64,000 bases of DNA from Mangrovimonas cancribranchiae (GTDB taxonomy: Bacteria > Bacteroidota > Bacteroidia > Flavobacteriales > Flavobacteriaceae), in assembly GCF_037126245.1 (NCBI RefSeq), contig NZ_CP136925.1, forward strand, positions 1,938,001 through 2,002,000, given 5' to 3'. Of this stretch, positions 25,797-35,592 are shown in pieces (the first letter of the stretch is position 1; the number at the start of each line of letters is the position of its first letter). The notes under the pieces were generated by a model. It saw nothing but the letters and a program-made list of their open reading frames with translations. It searched no databases and had not been told where the DNA came from. Both the position numbers and the translations under genes were made by a program.

Positions 25797-26789
25797 ATGA
25801 AACAGATATTAAACAGACTTATTAATCACGAATATATATCCACCGAAGAAGCCAAACAGGTTTTAGTGAATATTTCCAAAGGCGATTACAACCAGAGCCA
25901 AATTGCAGCCTTTCTTACGGTATATATGATGCGCAGCATTACCGTTGAAGAATTGCAAGGGTTTCGCGACGCTTTGTTGGAACTTTGCATTCCCATAAAT
26001 TTAGAAAGCTACAACACCATAGATTTATGCGGTACTGGCGGCGATGGCAAAAACACCTTCAACATTTCCACTCTAGCGTCATTCATCACTGCTGGAGCTG
26101 GTGTAAAAGTTACCAAACACGGTAATTATGGGGTGTCTTCGGTTTCTGGGTCGAGTAATGTTATGGAGTTTTTTGGCGTTAAATTCAGTAATGACGAAGG
26201 ATTTTTAAAAACCTGTTTGGAGCAAGCCAATATTTGCGTGTTGCACGCCCCGTTATTTCACCCCGCAATGAAAAATGTGGCTCCTATAAGACGAGAACTT
26301 GGCGTAAAAACCTTTTTCAATATGCTTGGCCCTATGGTAAATCCTGCATTCCCCAAAAATCAATTGGTAGGTGTTTTTAATTTGGAATTGCTTCGCCTCT
26401 ACGCCTATCTATACGAAAAAACCGACAAAAACTATTGCATTGTTCACGCTTTGGATGGCTATGACGAAATTTCCCTAACGGGAAATGCCAAAGTTGTAAA
26501 AAATAATTCTGAAAGAATATTAAGACCTTCACACTTTAACTCCGATACCTTTAAGCAATCTAGCATTCACGGTGGAAATAGCATTAAAAGTTCAGCTAAA
26601 ATCTTTGACCATATCCTTTCCGGTCTTGGTACCGAAGCCCAAAACAATGTGGTTTGTGCCAATGCGGCATTAGCTATTTCAACTGTAAAACACTGCAGTT
26701 TGGAAGACGCTTATAATTTGGCTCACGATTCCTTAAAAAGCGGGAAAGCAAAAGCGAGTTTCAACACCTTAATTCAATTAAGCAAATGA
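25797..26789 (+). CDS. trpD: Anthranilate phosphoribosyltransferase
   Basis: A 330-residue enzyme of normal length. The PRPP-binding motif is GTGGDGKNTFNIST from about residue 79, followed by VTKHGNYGVSS and RRELGVKTFFNMLGP. It converts anthranilate and PRPP into phosphoribosylanthranilate. Its stop overlaps the trpC start by 4 bases (ATGA), which couples translation. Confidence 0.97.
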   Translation: MKQILNRLINHEYISTEEAKQVLVNISKGDYNQSQIAAFLTVYMMRSITVEELQGFRDALLELCIPINLESYNTIDLCGTGGDGKNTFNISTLASFITAGAGVKVTKHGNYGVSSVSGSSNVMEFFGVKFSNDEGFLKTCLEQANICVLHAPLFHPAMKNVAPIRRELGVKTFFNMLGPMVNPAFPKNQLVGVFNLELLRLYAYLYEKTDKNYCIVHALDGYDEISLTGNAKVVKNNSERILRPSHFNSDTFKQSSIHGGNSIKSSAKIFDHILSGLGTEAQNNVVCANAALAISTVKHCSLEDAYNLAHDSLKSGKAKASFNTLIQLSK

Positions 26790-27571
26790 ATATTTTAGAC
26801 CAAATTGTTACCGACAAACGTCAGGAGATTGCTTTAAAAAAGGCTCTAATTCCCGTATCTCAACTCGAACAATCGGTGTTGTTTGAACGCAATACCACCT
26901 CATTAAGTAAACGATTAAAAAACAGTCATTCGGGCATTATTGCCGAACACAAAAGGCGTTCGCCTTCAAAATCGGTCATCAACCAATCATTAAATGTGCA
27001 AGCGGTTGCGAAAGGTTATGAAAATGCTGGTGTTTGCGGGATGTCCGTGCTTACCGACGGTAAGTATTTTGGCGGATCTCTGGACGATTTAACACTCGTA
27101 AGAGCTAGTTGCAACCTACCACTTTTAAGAAAAGAATTCATTATTGATGAATATCAAATTTTAGAAGCCAAAGCTTATGGTGCCGATGCCATTTTACTTA
27201 TAGCAGCCATATTAACACGTGATGAGATTAAGCAATTTTCAGAAATTGCCAAACAATTAAGCTTGGAAGTACTTCTGGAAATTCACAATGAAGAGGAACT
27301 CAATAAATCCATAATGCCAAGTTTGGATATGCTAGGTGTAAACAATAGAAATCTTAAAACTTTTGAAGTGAATTTGGAAACTAGTAAAACCCTGAGCGCT
27401 CAAATCCCCAATGATTTTGTGAAAGTTTCTGAAAGCGGTATTAGTTCTGTCAAAGCCATTAAAACGCTTAAACCATTTGGTTATAAAGGGTTTTTAATTG
27501 GTGAAAATTTTATGAAAACCGATAACCCTGGTAACAGCGCAGTACAATTTATAAAACAACTGGAACGATGA
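26786..27571 (+). CDS. trpC: Indole-3-glycerol phosphate synthase
   Basis: A 261-residue TIM-barrel enzyme. The early EHKRRSPSK motif carries the catalytic lysine, and VLTDGKYFGGSLDDL, LGVNNRNLKTF and SESGI complete the conserved phosphate and substrate sites. It closes the pyrrole ring of the indole moiety. It is a separate gene from trpF here, not the fused TrpCF of enteric bacteria. It overlaps its neighbours by 4 bases on each side. Confidence 0.97.
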   Translation: MNILDQIVTDKRQEIALKKALIPVSQLEQSVLFERNTTSLSKRLKNSHSGIIAEHKRRSPSKSVINQSLNVQAVAKGYENAGVCGMSVLTDGKYFGGSLDDLTLVRASCNLPLLRKEFIIDEYQILEAKAYGADAILLIAAILTRDEIKQFSEIAKQLSLEVLLEIHNEEELNKSIMPSLDMLGVNNRNLKTFEVNLETSKTLSAQIPNDFVKVSESGISSVKAIKTLKPFGYKGFLIGENFMKTDNPGNSAVQFIKQLER

Positions 27572-28182
27572 AATTAAAAATCTGCGGGATGACATACGAA
27601 GACAACATTCTAGAAGTTGCCAAACTGCAACCTGATTATCTGGGCTTTATATTCTATGAAAAATCCCCTCGATATTTTGATAAAACTATTCCAAAACTTC
27701 CCAAAACCATTAAAAAAGTGGGGGTTTTTGTCAATGATAACTTAGACAACATCAAAACCAAAATAAAAACACACGATTTACAAGTTGTACAATTGCACGG
27801 TCAAGAATCTCCAGAATTTTGCAACAAATTAAACCAAACTGATATTGAAATCATAAAAGTATTTTCAATTAAGGACACCTTTAATTTTGATAAGCTGAAA
27901 CCTTATGAGCCTTATGTAAATTTCTTCCTTTTTGACACCAAGGGAAAGCTTCCTGGTGGGAACGGTTATGTTTTCAATTGGGATATTTTAAAAAACTATA
28001 CTGCAACAACGCCTTATTTTTTAAGTGGCGGTATTGGATTGGACAGCATTGAAAACCTCAACAGTTTTTTTAAGACATCGGCTTCAAAACAATGTCACGC
28101 CGTGGATGTCAACAGTAAATTTGAAATTAAACCAGGGTTAAAAAACGGCAAATCATTAACTGAATTTAAATCTCTATTATGA
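27568..28182 (+). CDS. trpF: Phosphoribosylanthranilate isomerase
   Basis: A 204-residue TIM-barrel isomerase. The catalytic Cys is in LKICGMT at residues 3-9, followed by [14 protein letters not shown], and the catalytic Asp is likely in LFDTKG; the phosphate site is FLSGGIG and VDVNSKFE. It performs the Amadori rearrangement before ring closure by TrpC. The start overlaps trpC by 4 bases and the stop overlaps trpB by 4. Confidence 0.95.
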   Translation: MKLKICGMTYEDNILEVAKLQPDYLGFIFYEKSPRYFDKTIPKLPKTIKKVGVFVNDNLDNIKTKIKTHDLQVVQLHGQESPEFCNKLNQTDIEIIKVFSIKDTFNFDKLKPYEPYVNFFLFDTKGKLPGGNGYVFNWDILKNYTATTPYFLSGGIGLDSIENLNSFFKTSASKQCHAVDVNSKFEIKPGLKNGKSLTEFKSLL

Positions 28183-29360
28183 GTTACAACATAGATAACA
28201 ACGGCTTTTACGGCAAATTTGGCGGTGCTTACATTCCTGAAATGTTATACCCAAACGTTGAGGAGCTTCGCCAGAATTACCTCAATATTATGGCTGAAAC
28301 CGATTTTCAAAAGGAATTTCAGCAACTCTTAAAAGATTATGTTGGCAGACCTTCGCCTTTATATTTTGCCAAACGCTTATCAAAAAAGTACAATACCAAA
28401 ATTTATTTAAAGCGTGAAGACTTAAATCATACTGGTGCGCATAAAATAAACAATACCATCGGACAAATATTAATGGCAAAACGCTTGGGCAAAACACGCA
28501 TTATTGCTGAAACTGGTGCGGGACAACACGGTGTTGCAACAGCAACAGTTTGCGCGCTTATGGGTATTAAATGTGTGGTTTATATGGGGGAAATAGACAT
28601 CAACCGACAGGCACCAAATGTCGCCCGTATGAAAATGCTAGGTGCTACGGTCGTCCCGGCAACTTCGGGAAGCAAAACCTTAAAAGATGCGACCAATGAA
28701 GCCATCAGGGACTGGATAAACAATCCTACGGATACGCATTACATTATTGGAAGCGTGGTTGGCCCTCACCCCTATCCTGATATGGTGGCACGTTTTCAAA
28801 GTGTGATTTCCGAAGAAATACAAAAGCAATTATTAGAACACGAAAACAGTAGTAACCCAGATTATGTTATCGCCTGTGTTGGTGGCGGCAGCAATGCAGC
28901 TGGCGCTTTTTATCATTTTTTGGATGATACCAATATAAAACTTATTGCTGCGGAAGCTGCTGGTCACGGTGTAGATTCTGGTGAAAGTGCTGCAACATCC
29001 GCTTTAGGTCGTGAAGGCATTATTCACGGTAGCAAAACCCTGCTTATGCAATCAACTGATGGCCAGATTACCGAGCCCTACTCCATTTCGGCTGGTTTGG
29101 ATTATCCTGGTGTTGGCCCAATGCATGCTCATTTGTATGACTCTGGTCGCGCAGAGTTTATCTCGGTAACTGATGATGACGCTATGAAATCTGGACTAGA
29201 ACTTTGCCAATCGGAAGGTATAATTCCTGCCATTGAAAGTGCTCACGCCCTGGCTGTTTTCAGCAAAAAACAATTTAAACCCAATGATGTTGTCGTACTT
29301 TGCCTTTCGGGACGCGGCGACAAGGATTTAGACAATTACATTAATTATTTCAATGTTTAA
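28179..29360 (+). CDS. trpB: Tryptophan synthase beta subunit
   Basis: A 393-residue PLP enzyme. The Schiff-base lysine is K89 in HTGAHKINN, the catalytic Glu is in ETGAGQHG, and the cofactor phosphate loop is GGGSNA. The sequence GRGDKDLD near the end is the typical TrpB C-terminus. It joins indole with L-serine to tryptophan. It overlaps trpF by 4 bases and is followed by trpA after 11 bases. Confidence 0.98.
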   Translation: MSYNIDNNGFYGKFGGAYIPEMLYPNVEELRQNYLNIMAETDFQKEFQQLLKDYVGRPSPLYFAKRLSKKYNTKIYLKREDLNHTGAHKINNTIGQILMAKRLGKTRIIAETGAGQHGVATATVCALMGIKCVVYMGEIDINRQAPNVARMKMLGATVVPATSGSKTLKDATNEAIRDWINNPTDTHYIIGSVVGPHPYPDMVARFQSVISEEIQKQLLEHENSSNPDYVIACVGGGSNAAGAFYHFLDDTNIKLIAAEAAGHGVDSGESAATSALGREGIIHGSKTLLMQSTDGQITEPYSISAGLDYPGVGPMHAHLYDSGRAEFISVTDDDAMKSGLELCQSEGIIPAIESAHALAVFSKKQFKPNDVVVLCLSGRGDKDLDNYINYFNV

Positions 29361-29371
29361 ATGAGATAAAA

Positions 29372-30136
29372 ATGAATAGAATTAACAAAGCTCTACAGAG
29401 CGACAAAAAACTACTTTCCATATATTTCACAGCAGGTTATCCTGAATTAAAAAACACAACAACCATTCTTGAAAACCTTGAACAATCGGGTATTGATATG
29501 GTTGAAATAGGTTTGCCATTTAGCGATCCATTAGCCGATGGGCCAACTATACAAGCGAGTTCTACACAAGCTTTAAAAAATGGTATGACCACCGAAGTGT
29601 TATTCGAACAGTTAGAAAATATTAGAAAAACCGTATCTATTCCCTTGATCATTATGGGTTATTTTAATCCTATTTTGCAATTTGGTGTTGAGGCATTTTG
29701 CAAACAATGTCAAGCCATTGGGATTGATGGTCTGATTATTCCAGATTTACCGGTTGATGTTTACCAAAATGAATACCAAACCATTTTTGAACGTTATGGC
29801 CTAATTAATGTGTTTTTAATCACACCACAAACTTCTGAAGAACGTATTCGTTATATTGACTCAGTTTCCAACGGATTTATTTATATGGTAAGCTCGGCAG
29901 CGACAACTGGAAAAACATCGGGCTTTGGAGATGAACAAATGGCATATTTTAATAGGATTTCGGCATTACAACTCAACACGCCTCGAATTGTTGGGTTTGG
30001 CATTAAGGACAACGCCACTTTTAAACAGGCGACTACTTACGCCAAAGGTGCCATAATTGGAAGTGCTTTTATAAAGCATTTAAATAAGTTTGGTATTAAA
30101 AAAATAGATACTTTTATAAAAACTATAAGAGACTAA
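29372..30136 (+). CDS. trpA: Tryptophan synthase alpha subunit
   Basis: A 254-residue TIM-barrel lyase. The catalytic residues are E45 in VEIGLPFSDPLADGP and D56 in the same motif, matching E49 and D60 of E. coli; GYFNP and YMVSSAATTG are further conserved segments. It cleaves indole-3-glycerol phosphate and channels indole to TrpB. It is the last biosynthetic gene of the operon; a lysoplasmalogenase-like gene follows after 4 bases. Confidence 0.97.
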   Translation: MNRINKALQSDKKLLSIYFTAGYPELKNTTTILENLEQSGIDMVEIGLPFSDPLADGPTIQASSTQALKNGMTTEVLFEQLENIRKTVSIPLIIMGYFNPILQFGVEAFCKQCQAIGIDGLIIPDLPVDVYQNEYQTIFERYGLINVFLITPQTSEERIRYIDSVSNGFIYMVSSAATTGKTSGFGDEQMAYFNRISALQLNTPRIVGFGIKDNATFKQATTYAKGAIIGSAFIKHLNKFGIKKIDTFIKTIRD

Positions 30137-30140
30137 ACAC

Positions 30141-30809
30141 ATGTTTAAAGAGAAAAATTTCATCTTCTTATTTATTACGTTATTAGCCTTAGAACTTCTT
30201 TGTTCAAGTATATCGGAACTGAACTCTTTTCGCTATATTACCAAACCACTAATTCTATTATCATTAATTATTTTTTTTAAGAAAAATAATTCTCACTTAG
30301 ATAAGAGTGTACAAAATCTAACATTATTAGCTTTAGCTTTTTCGTTATTAGGAGACATTTTTTTGTTATTCCCGGATGTATCTCCTCATTTTTTCACACT
30401 TGGCTTAGCGGCCTTTTTAATAGCACATATTATGTATGTTTTAGTGTTTTCCAAAAGGGCGAAACCACTCTTTAAAGCCTGGTTTTTTATAATTGTTTTA
30501 CTAGGTTATGCGGCATTTTTGTTTACTAAATTAGAAAGTGGACTAGGTAATATGCTAATTCCTGTTATTATTTATATGGTTGTTATTTTAAGTATGGCAG
30601 CAGCAGCTTTCTTAAGATATAATAAAGTTGTTAAAACTAGTTTTACACTGGTTTTTATAGGCGCACTTCTTTTTTTGACTTCAGATAGTATTCTTGCTTT
30701 AAACAAATTTCACAAGCCTATTACTTTTGCTAATATTAGTATTATGCTTACTTACGGTTTGGCTCAGCTTTTAATTGTTTTGGGAATTTTAAAACAAAAA
30801 AATGATTAA
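30141..30809 (+). CDS. YhhN/TMEM86-family lysoplasmalogenase-like membrane protein
   Basis: A 222-residue protein of about eight short membrane helices. The pattern SLLGDIFLLFPD followed by GLAAFLIAHIMYVLVF and LLFLTSDSILALNKF matches the YhhN family, which carries conserved Asp residues in helices (GD-x-x-L and SD). Members cleave the vinyl ether of lysoplasmalogens. It starts 4 bases after trpA, so it is probably read through from the trp operon although it has no obvious role in Trp synthesis. Confidence 0.85.
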   Translation: MFKEKNFIFLFITLLALELLCSSISELNSFRYITKPLILLSLIIFFKKNNSHLDKSVQNLTLLALAFSLLGDIFLLFPDVSPHFFTLGLAAFLIAHIMYVLVFSKRAKPLFKAWFFIIVLLGYAAFLFTKLESGLGNMLIPVIIYMVVILSMAAAAFLRYNKVVKTSFTLVFIGALLFLTSDSILALNKFHKPITFANISIMLTYGLAQLLIVLGILKQKND

Positions 30810-30866
30810 AACTGTAACAACTTAAGAAGTTAGTATACAAATACATTAAACACCAACCACAAATAT

Positions 30867-31361
30867 TTGAGCAAGTCTTTAGAACATAGTTTTGTTGAAT
30901 TACTAGAAAAGCATCAAAATATCGTGCATAAAGTTTGTAGGCTTTATACCAATAATCAAGCAGCACATAACGATCTTTTTCAAGAAGTAACCATACAACT
31001 TTGGAAAGCTTACCCAAAGTTTCGTGGTGATTCCAAATTTAGCACATGGATGTATCGTGTGGCTCTTAACACCGCCATAACACTATATAGAAAATCGACA
31101 AGACGCGTAAAGACACAAGAATTTGATACGGTTCAATTTAAAATAAAAGCTGAGGAGTATGATCGTACCGAAGAAGAACAGCTTAAGCTTATGTATCAAG
31201 CTATTCACGAGCTTAACGATATTGAAAAAGCGTTAGTACTCCTTTATTTGGAAGATAAGAATTACAGCGAAATTAGTGAGACTTTAGGAATTACCGAAGT
31301 TAATGCAAGAGTGAAAATGAATCGTGTAAAAAAGAAATTAAAAACCATATTAAATCCGTGA
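30867..31361 (+). CDS. ECF-type RNA polymerase sigma factor
   Basis: A 164-residue sigma-70 factor with only regions 2 and 4. Region 2 contains DLFQEVTIQLWKAYPKFRG and FSTWMYRVALNTAI, and region 4 has LEDKNYSEISETLGITEVNARVKMNRVKKKL. Translation starts at TTG 30867-30869 (MSKSLEHSF); no ATG exists upstream in frame. It overlaps nothing and is followed at 4 bases by a membrane protein that could act as its anti-sigma factor or partner. Confidence 0.9.
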   Translation: MSKSLEHSFVELLEKHQNIVHKVCRLYTNNQAAHNDLFQEVTIQLWKAYPKFRGDSKFSTWMYRVALNTAITLYRKSTRRVKTQEFDTVQFKIKAEEYDRTEEEQLKLMYQAIHELNDIEKALVLLYLEDKNYSEISETLGITEVNARVKMNRVKKKLKTILNP

Positions 31362-31365
31362 GATT

Positions 31366-32007
31366 ATGGATGAATTGGAATTATTAAAAAAAGACTGGCA
31401 GAAAAACGACGAAAGATACCCTAAACTATCTTACGACGAGATATATAGAATGATTCTTAAGCGGTCATCCTCTATTGTAAAATGGATTTTTATTATAAGT
31501 CTGTTAGAGTTTATTTTTTGGACTGTTATTTCCTTTTTCCTAAAGGATAATGAAGGTATGAAGCGTTTTCAGGAACTTGATTCCGATATGGTTATGATTC
31601 CTCTCGCTGTTATTGGGTATGGTATTTTAGCCTATTTCTTTTACTTATTCTTTAGGAACTACAAGCGCATCTCGGCTACCGATAGCGCCAAAGTACTCAT
31701 GGAAAATATTTTAAAAACCAGAAAAACGGTAAAACAGTATGTTGCGTTTAATTTAATTTACCTTGTGGTTTCAGTAATAGTTGTATTGTGTGTTGAATTT
31801 AAAATGGACAGCCAACTAATCTCTCAAGTAAATGAAGCCGCCACTAATGGAGAAGTTTTTAAATTTTATGCTGGAATAGTAATTGCAACCTTTTTATTAC
31901 TAGCCTTAGTTATTGGAGTTCTCCTCCTATTTTATTGGTTGATTTATGGTATTCTATTAAAACGATTAAATAAGAATTACAAAGAACTAAAACGTTTGGA
32001 AGCTTAA
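31366..32007 (+). CDS. Membrane protein linked to the ECF sigma factor
   Basis: A 213-residue protein. The first 35 residues (LELLKKDWQKNDERYPKLSYDEIYRMI) are hydrophilic and helical, followed by about four membrane helices (37-57, 77-95, 124-142, 165-193). The N-terminal cytoplasmic segment with a downstream membrane domain and the tight pairing with the sigma gene fit a sigma-binding membrane partner, though no zinc anti-sigma motif (HxxxCxxC) is present. Similar pairs are common in flavobacteria. Function is inferred from position only. Confidence 0.7.
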   Translation: MDELELLKKDWQKNDERYPKLSYDEIYRMILKRSSSIVKWIFIISLLEFIFWTVISFFLKDNEGMKRFQELDSDMVMIPLAVIGYGILAYFFYLFFRNYKRISATDSAKVLMENILKTRKTVKQYVAFNLIYLVVSVIVVLCVEFKMDSQLISQVNEAATNGEVFKFYAGIVIATFLLLALVIGVLLLFYWLIYGILLKRLNKNYKELKRLEA

Positions 32008-32011
32008 AAAA

Positions 32012-32743
32012 TCACCACTCACGTTGTTTATTAAGTTTTTCTTGTTCTTCTAAAACATCCTGCGGTATCACCTTTAAGAATGACGAGTGTTGCTCTATAG
32101 CATATTCTATTTTCTCTACAATTTCGGCAACAGATTCATTCTCATAATCTATATCTAAAGGAGTTTTAATTTCCATAGATTGAAGAATATTTTTCTTCTT
32201 AATACGCAGTCCTTTTTTATCGAAAGAACGTCTAAAACCATCTATTACAATAGGCACAACAATTGGTTTGTATTGTTTTATAATATGTGCTGTACCACGT
32301 CTAATGGGCTTAAAAGGGGTTGTCGTACCTTGCGGAAAGGTAATTACCCAACCATCATCTAGAGCCTTTTTTATGTTAGTAATATCGCTCATTTTCACTT
32401 GGCGTTTGACTTCTTTTCCGGCAGAACGCCAAGTTCTCTCTATAGGAATGGCACCAGCATAAGCTAATATTTTAGGTAAGAAACCTGCTCTCATAGTTTC
32501 TTTAGCAGCCACATAATAAATATTTAGTTTAGGTTTCCACAAATAACTAATATTTTTTATGCTATCGTCACGATTACTTAAACTCGCATTAAACACATGA
32601 AACATAGCCACTACATCGGCAAAATAGGTTTGATGGTTAGAAATAAAAAGCACATTGGTTTCTGGGAGATTTCTTAACACATCAGAGCCTTCAATTTGTA
32701 ATTCATTGAATCCTCGAAATCGCCTATGACTTATGGCTCCCAT
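32012..32743 (-). CDS. 1-acyl-glycerol-3-phosphate acyltransferase-like protein with altered motifs
   Basis: A 243-residue membrane-associated acyltransferase of the PlsC family. The family motif I is HX4D, but here H37 and D43 are separated by five residues (NHQTYFADV). Motif III, usually FPEGTR, reads FPQGTTTPFK at 136-145, lacking the Glu and Arg. The rest (GAIPIERTWRSAG, VPIVIDGF) fits the fold. The changes are notable, but I recall similar spellings in other flavobacteria, so it may be an active subgroup rather than a decayed gene. Its substrate is uncertain. Confidence 0.75.
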   Translation of the reverse strand: MGAISHRRFRGFNELQIEGSDVLRNLPETNVLFISNHQTYFADVVAMFHVFNASLSNRDDSIKNISYLWKPKLNIYYVAAKETMRAGFLPKILAYAGAIPIERTWRSAGKEVKRQVKMSDITNIKKALDDGWVITFPQGTTTPFKPIRRGTAHIIKQYKPIVVPIVIDGFRRSFDKKGLRIKKKNILQSMEIKTPLDIDYENESVAEIVEKIEYAIEQHSSFLKVIPQDVLEEQEKLNKQREW

Positions 32744-32858
32744 TATTCTAATGAGCCATTTTTTTAAAAAAGTATGTGTCCAAAAGGATTTTTCTTAAAT
32801 AATCCCATAAAATTTGTTAGAAATTAAACAGAACTACAAAAATAATAAATCTTCACGT

Positions 32859-33500
32859 TTATAAGACCTCATTTAACAAGTCTTTTATTTCACTTAGCAT
32901 CATTGCTGTCGCTCCCCAAACCACATAACCATTTAATTTAAAAGCTGGAACAACAACATCTTTTTTATACGATGTTGTCACTTTCTTGTTAATCACATTT
33001 TTAGGGTTTAAAAAATCTGCTAATGTTACATGAATTATCTCTTCTACTTCTTCATCTTGTTTAGAAAAAACAGGCGTTTTTTTGGTGTAGCCAATAAACG
33101 GATATACAAAAAAATTACTTGGTGGAATATAAACTTGGGTTAGACCTCTTAATACATCCACATAATGTCTAGAAACCCCAACTTCCTCTTCAGTTTCTCT
33201 TAAAGCAGCACTTTCCATAGATTCGTCAAATTCTTCTAGCTTACCTCCAGGAAAGCCAACTTGTGCAGAATGTACACCTCGATATGTTTTTCTTAAAATA
33301 AGAACTAAGCGCGTCATTTTTGTGCTATCTGGGTAAAATAATGCCAATACTGCTGCTTTTCTAGCTGTTTTTATGGCGTCTTTTTGCTGCTCTTGTAATG
33401 CTTCTCTAAATGGTGGCGACATTTTAAGTTGCGACAATTCTGCTGGAAGTGGTATATTTTTTATTTTTGGGATTGAATTTAAAAAAGCAGTAAAATCCAT
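32859..33500 (-). CDS. Nudix hydrolase of the coenzyme A pyrophosphatase type
   Basis: A 213-residue protein. The segment GVHSAQVGFPGGKLEE is the CoA-pyrophosphatase (UPF0035/NudL) signature joined to the Nudix box, which continues as AALRETEEEVGV with the catalytic Glu cluster. It hydrolyses CoA and derivatives to 4'-phosphopantetheine and 3',5'-ADP. Its start overlaps nothing; the divergent lipoprotein gene begins 40 bases away. Confidence 0.92.
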   Translation of the reverse strand: MDFTAFLNSIPKIKNIPLPAELSQLKMSPPFREALQEQQKDAIKTARKAAVLALFYPDSTKMTRLVLILRKTYRGVHSAQVGFPGGKLEEFDESMESAALRETEEEVGVSRHYVDVLRGLTQVYIPPSNFFVYPFIGYTKKTPVFSKQDEEVEEIIHVTLADFLNPKNVINKKVTTSYKKDVVVPAFKLNGYVVWGATAMMLSEIKDLLNEVL

Positions 33501-33540
33501 TTGTTATAACTTTAATGGAACCTAAAACGACTCCTAAATA

Positions 33541-34242
33541 ATGAAAAAAATCATCTTCATACTTCTCTCTACATTACTCCTTGTAAGTTGTGAAAATAAT
33601 AAAAATAAAACATCTATATCTAAGTCTAAAACTTTAACGAAACAAAAAACAATAAAAAAAGATTCGGTAAAAAAACCTGAAAGAGAATTCCCGCTTCTTA
33701 CCGATGACAATGCGATGGAGTTTTTTCTTCAATATGAAAAAGAACATAAAGAAAATAAAGTTAGAATTACTACAGCATTTGGTGATATTGATATTTTACT
33801 TTTTAATGAAACTAAATTCCATAGAGCCAATTTTATATTTCTAACAAAGCAACAATATTTTGATAACACCCAGTTTTATCGTGTGGTTAACAACTTTATA
33901 ATTCAAGGTGGAAGCACCGACGATAGAGATGTTATGAGAAAGCGCACTAAAATAGGAAAATACCTTCTACCCCCAGACACAAAACGAGGCTTTAAACACG
34001 ACCGAGGCGTAGTAAGTATGCCAAGCAGTGAAATTGAAAACCCTTACAAACTAGCATCGCCTTATGAGTTTTTTATTGTACAACAAAAGGGTGGCGCGCA
34101 TCATTTAGATGGCGATTACACCATTTTTGGAAAAGTTATAAAAGGCATGGATGTTGTTGATGAAATAGCCAAACAAAAAACCGACGATGGCGAATGGCCT
34201 TTACACAACATTTATATTAAAAAAGTTAGGCTTATAGACTAA
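33541..34242 (+). CDS. Cyclophilin-type peptidylprolyl isomerase lipoprotein
   Basis: A 233-residue lipoprotein: signal STLLLVSCENN with Cys 17, a Lys/Ser-rich linker, then a cyclophilin domain from about residue 75. Visible motifs are FHRANFIFL, QFYRVVNNFIIQGGS and YTIFGKVIKGMDVVDEIA. It catalyses cis-trans proline isomerisation of periplasmic or outer-membrane proteins. Its end overlaps the convergent TRIC gene by 4 bases. Confidence 0.93.
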   Translation: MKKIIFILLSTLLLVSCENNKNKTSISKSKTLTKQKTIKKDSVKKPEREFPLLTDDNAMEFFLQYEKEHKENKVRITTAFGDIDILLFNETKFHRANFIFLTKQQYFDNTQFYRVVNNFIIQGGSTDDRDVMRKRTKIGKYLLPPDTKRGFKHDRGVVSMPSSEIENPYKLASPYEFFIVQQKGGAHHLDGDYTIFGKVIKGMDVVDEIAKQKTDDGEWPLHNIYIKKVRLID

Positions 34243-34844
34243 TCTTTATAAATACTTGGCAGACTAATTTTAAACCTTACGGCTAGTAACCTAATAACAA
34301 TAACAACTAGTCCTGAAATAATAAAAACAAAGTTTTCTACTATTGGTAATTCCTGTAATAAAAAATAGGTTACACCTCCTAAAATACATGCTGTAGCATA
34401 AATTTCTTGTCTAAAAATAACAGGGATTTCGTTACTTAAAATATCTCTAATAACACCGCCAAAACAAGCTGTCATTGTACCTAAAGACACACAAATTATA
34501 GGGTGTAAACCTATACTTAACCCTTTTTCTATGCCAACAACAGTATATAATCCTATACCAATAGTATCAAATAGAAATAACGATTTTCTTAAATAATTAA
34601 TTTGTTTTCTAAATATAATAGCAAAAATTGTAGATGTAAATATGACGTAAACATATGTCATATTAGTCATCCAAGATACTGGTGTTTGCCCAATAAGAAC
34701 ATCTCTTAAAGTTCCGCCACCAACTGCCGTTACAAACGCTATAATAAGGACTCCAAAAGGATCCATGCGCTTTTCTTGTGCCACTAATACGCCAGAAATA
34801 GCAAAAGCAATTGTTCCTAATATGTCTATAACTTGGAAAAACAT
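34239..34844 (-). CDS. Trimeric intracellular cation channel (TRIC/UPF0126) family protein
   Basis: A 201-residue membrane protein with seven predicted helices and an internal repeat: GGGTLRDVLIGQTP in the first half and GGVIRDILSNEIP in the second, both marks of the UPF0126 family (YicG). Each repeat has the Gly-rich helix kink of the TRIC channel fold. It probably conducts monovalent cations. Its start overlaps the stop of the RDD gene by one base. Confidence 0.93.
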   Translation of the reverse strand: MFFQVIDILGTIAFAISGVLVAQEKRMDPFGVLIIAFVTAVGGGTLRDVLIGQTPVSWMTNMTYVYVIFTSTIFAIIFRKQINYLRKSLFLFDTIGIGLYTVVGIEKGLSIGLHPIICVSLGTMTACFGGVIRDILSNEIPVIFRQEIYATACILGGVTYFLLQELPIVENFVFIISGLVVIVIRLLAVRFKISLPSIYKD

Positions 34845-35560
34845 TACATTTTTTGTGTATAGTAGTTATAATCTTTTATTACGATAGAGACAAAATCTAC
34901 TGGTTTTTCTATGGGTTCAACTTGCATAACACTTTTTAGCTGTTTGTATAATGCTAAAACAATATTATGCTGCCCTTTACGAACTGCTTTATCGTAAAGG
35001 TTTTTTATAGTTTGCATTTCAGTATCAGAAAAAATAGTTACTTGGCTATATGTAGGCACATAATTATCGGGCAACTCCTGCATTAACGTTTCTTGAATAG
35101 AGATTTTAGTCTTTTCGCTAATTACTGTAGTACCAGCAGCGATATCTCCTAATCGCTGTCCATTACCTTTTATTAAAATGGTTAGTACAGCAATACCGCC
35201 TGTTGAAATGCTTACATCGACAATACGTAAAAGCCACCGAATTAAATAATTGGAAAACGCTGGTTTAGTACCATCTAATTTAACCACTTTTATTTTCACC
35301 ACATGTTTCCCTATTGTTTTACCATCCCAAAAAGTTTCAAACAACACATAATACATAAATGCAGGTAGAGATAGTAACAAAAAAACAGCCCAAGAATCAA
35401 ACATATCAACATCTAATGCATTTAAAATAATAATAATTGAAACCATATAGGCAAATACAATAACACTATCAATAAGATAAGCTAAAATACGATCTCCAAT
35501 ATTAGCCACTTGTTGATGAATCCCTACATTTTGAGCCGTTTCAATTTGAAATTCTTCCAT
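34844..35560 (-). CDS. RDD family membrane protein
   Basis: A 238-residue protein whose first 150 residues form the RDD domain: RILAYLIDSVIVF, then KTIGKHVVKIKVVKLDG and NGQRLGDIAAGTTVI. The C-terminal 80 residues are hydrophilic (DNYVPTYSQVTIFSDTE). It is divergent from the SpoIIM gene by about 30 bases and belongs to the same conserved neighbourhood (SpoIIM, DUF4129, DUF4350, MoxR, DUF58), so a shared membrane function is likely. Confidence 0.9.
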   Translation of the reverse strand: MEEFQIETAQNVGIHQQVANIGDRILAYLIDSVIVFAYMVSIIIILNALDVDMFDSWAVFLLLSLPAFMYYVLFETFWDGKTIGKHVVKIKVVKLDGTKPAFSNYLIRWLLRIVDVSISTGGIAVLTILIKGNGQRLGDIAAGTTVISEKTKISIQETLMQELPDNYVPTYSQVTIFSDTEMQTIKNLYDKAVRKGQHNIVLALYKQLKSVMQVEPIEKPVDFVSIVIKDYNYYTQKM

Positions 35561-35592
35561 ATTTTCTTTTCTTTGAAAGCAAATGTTGTTTT

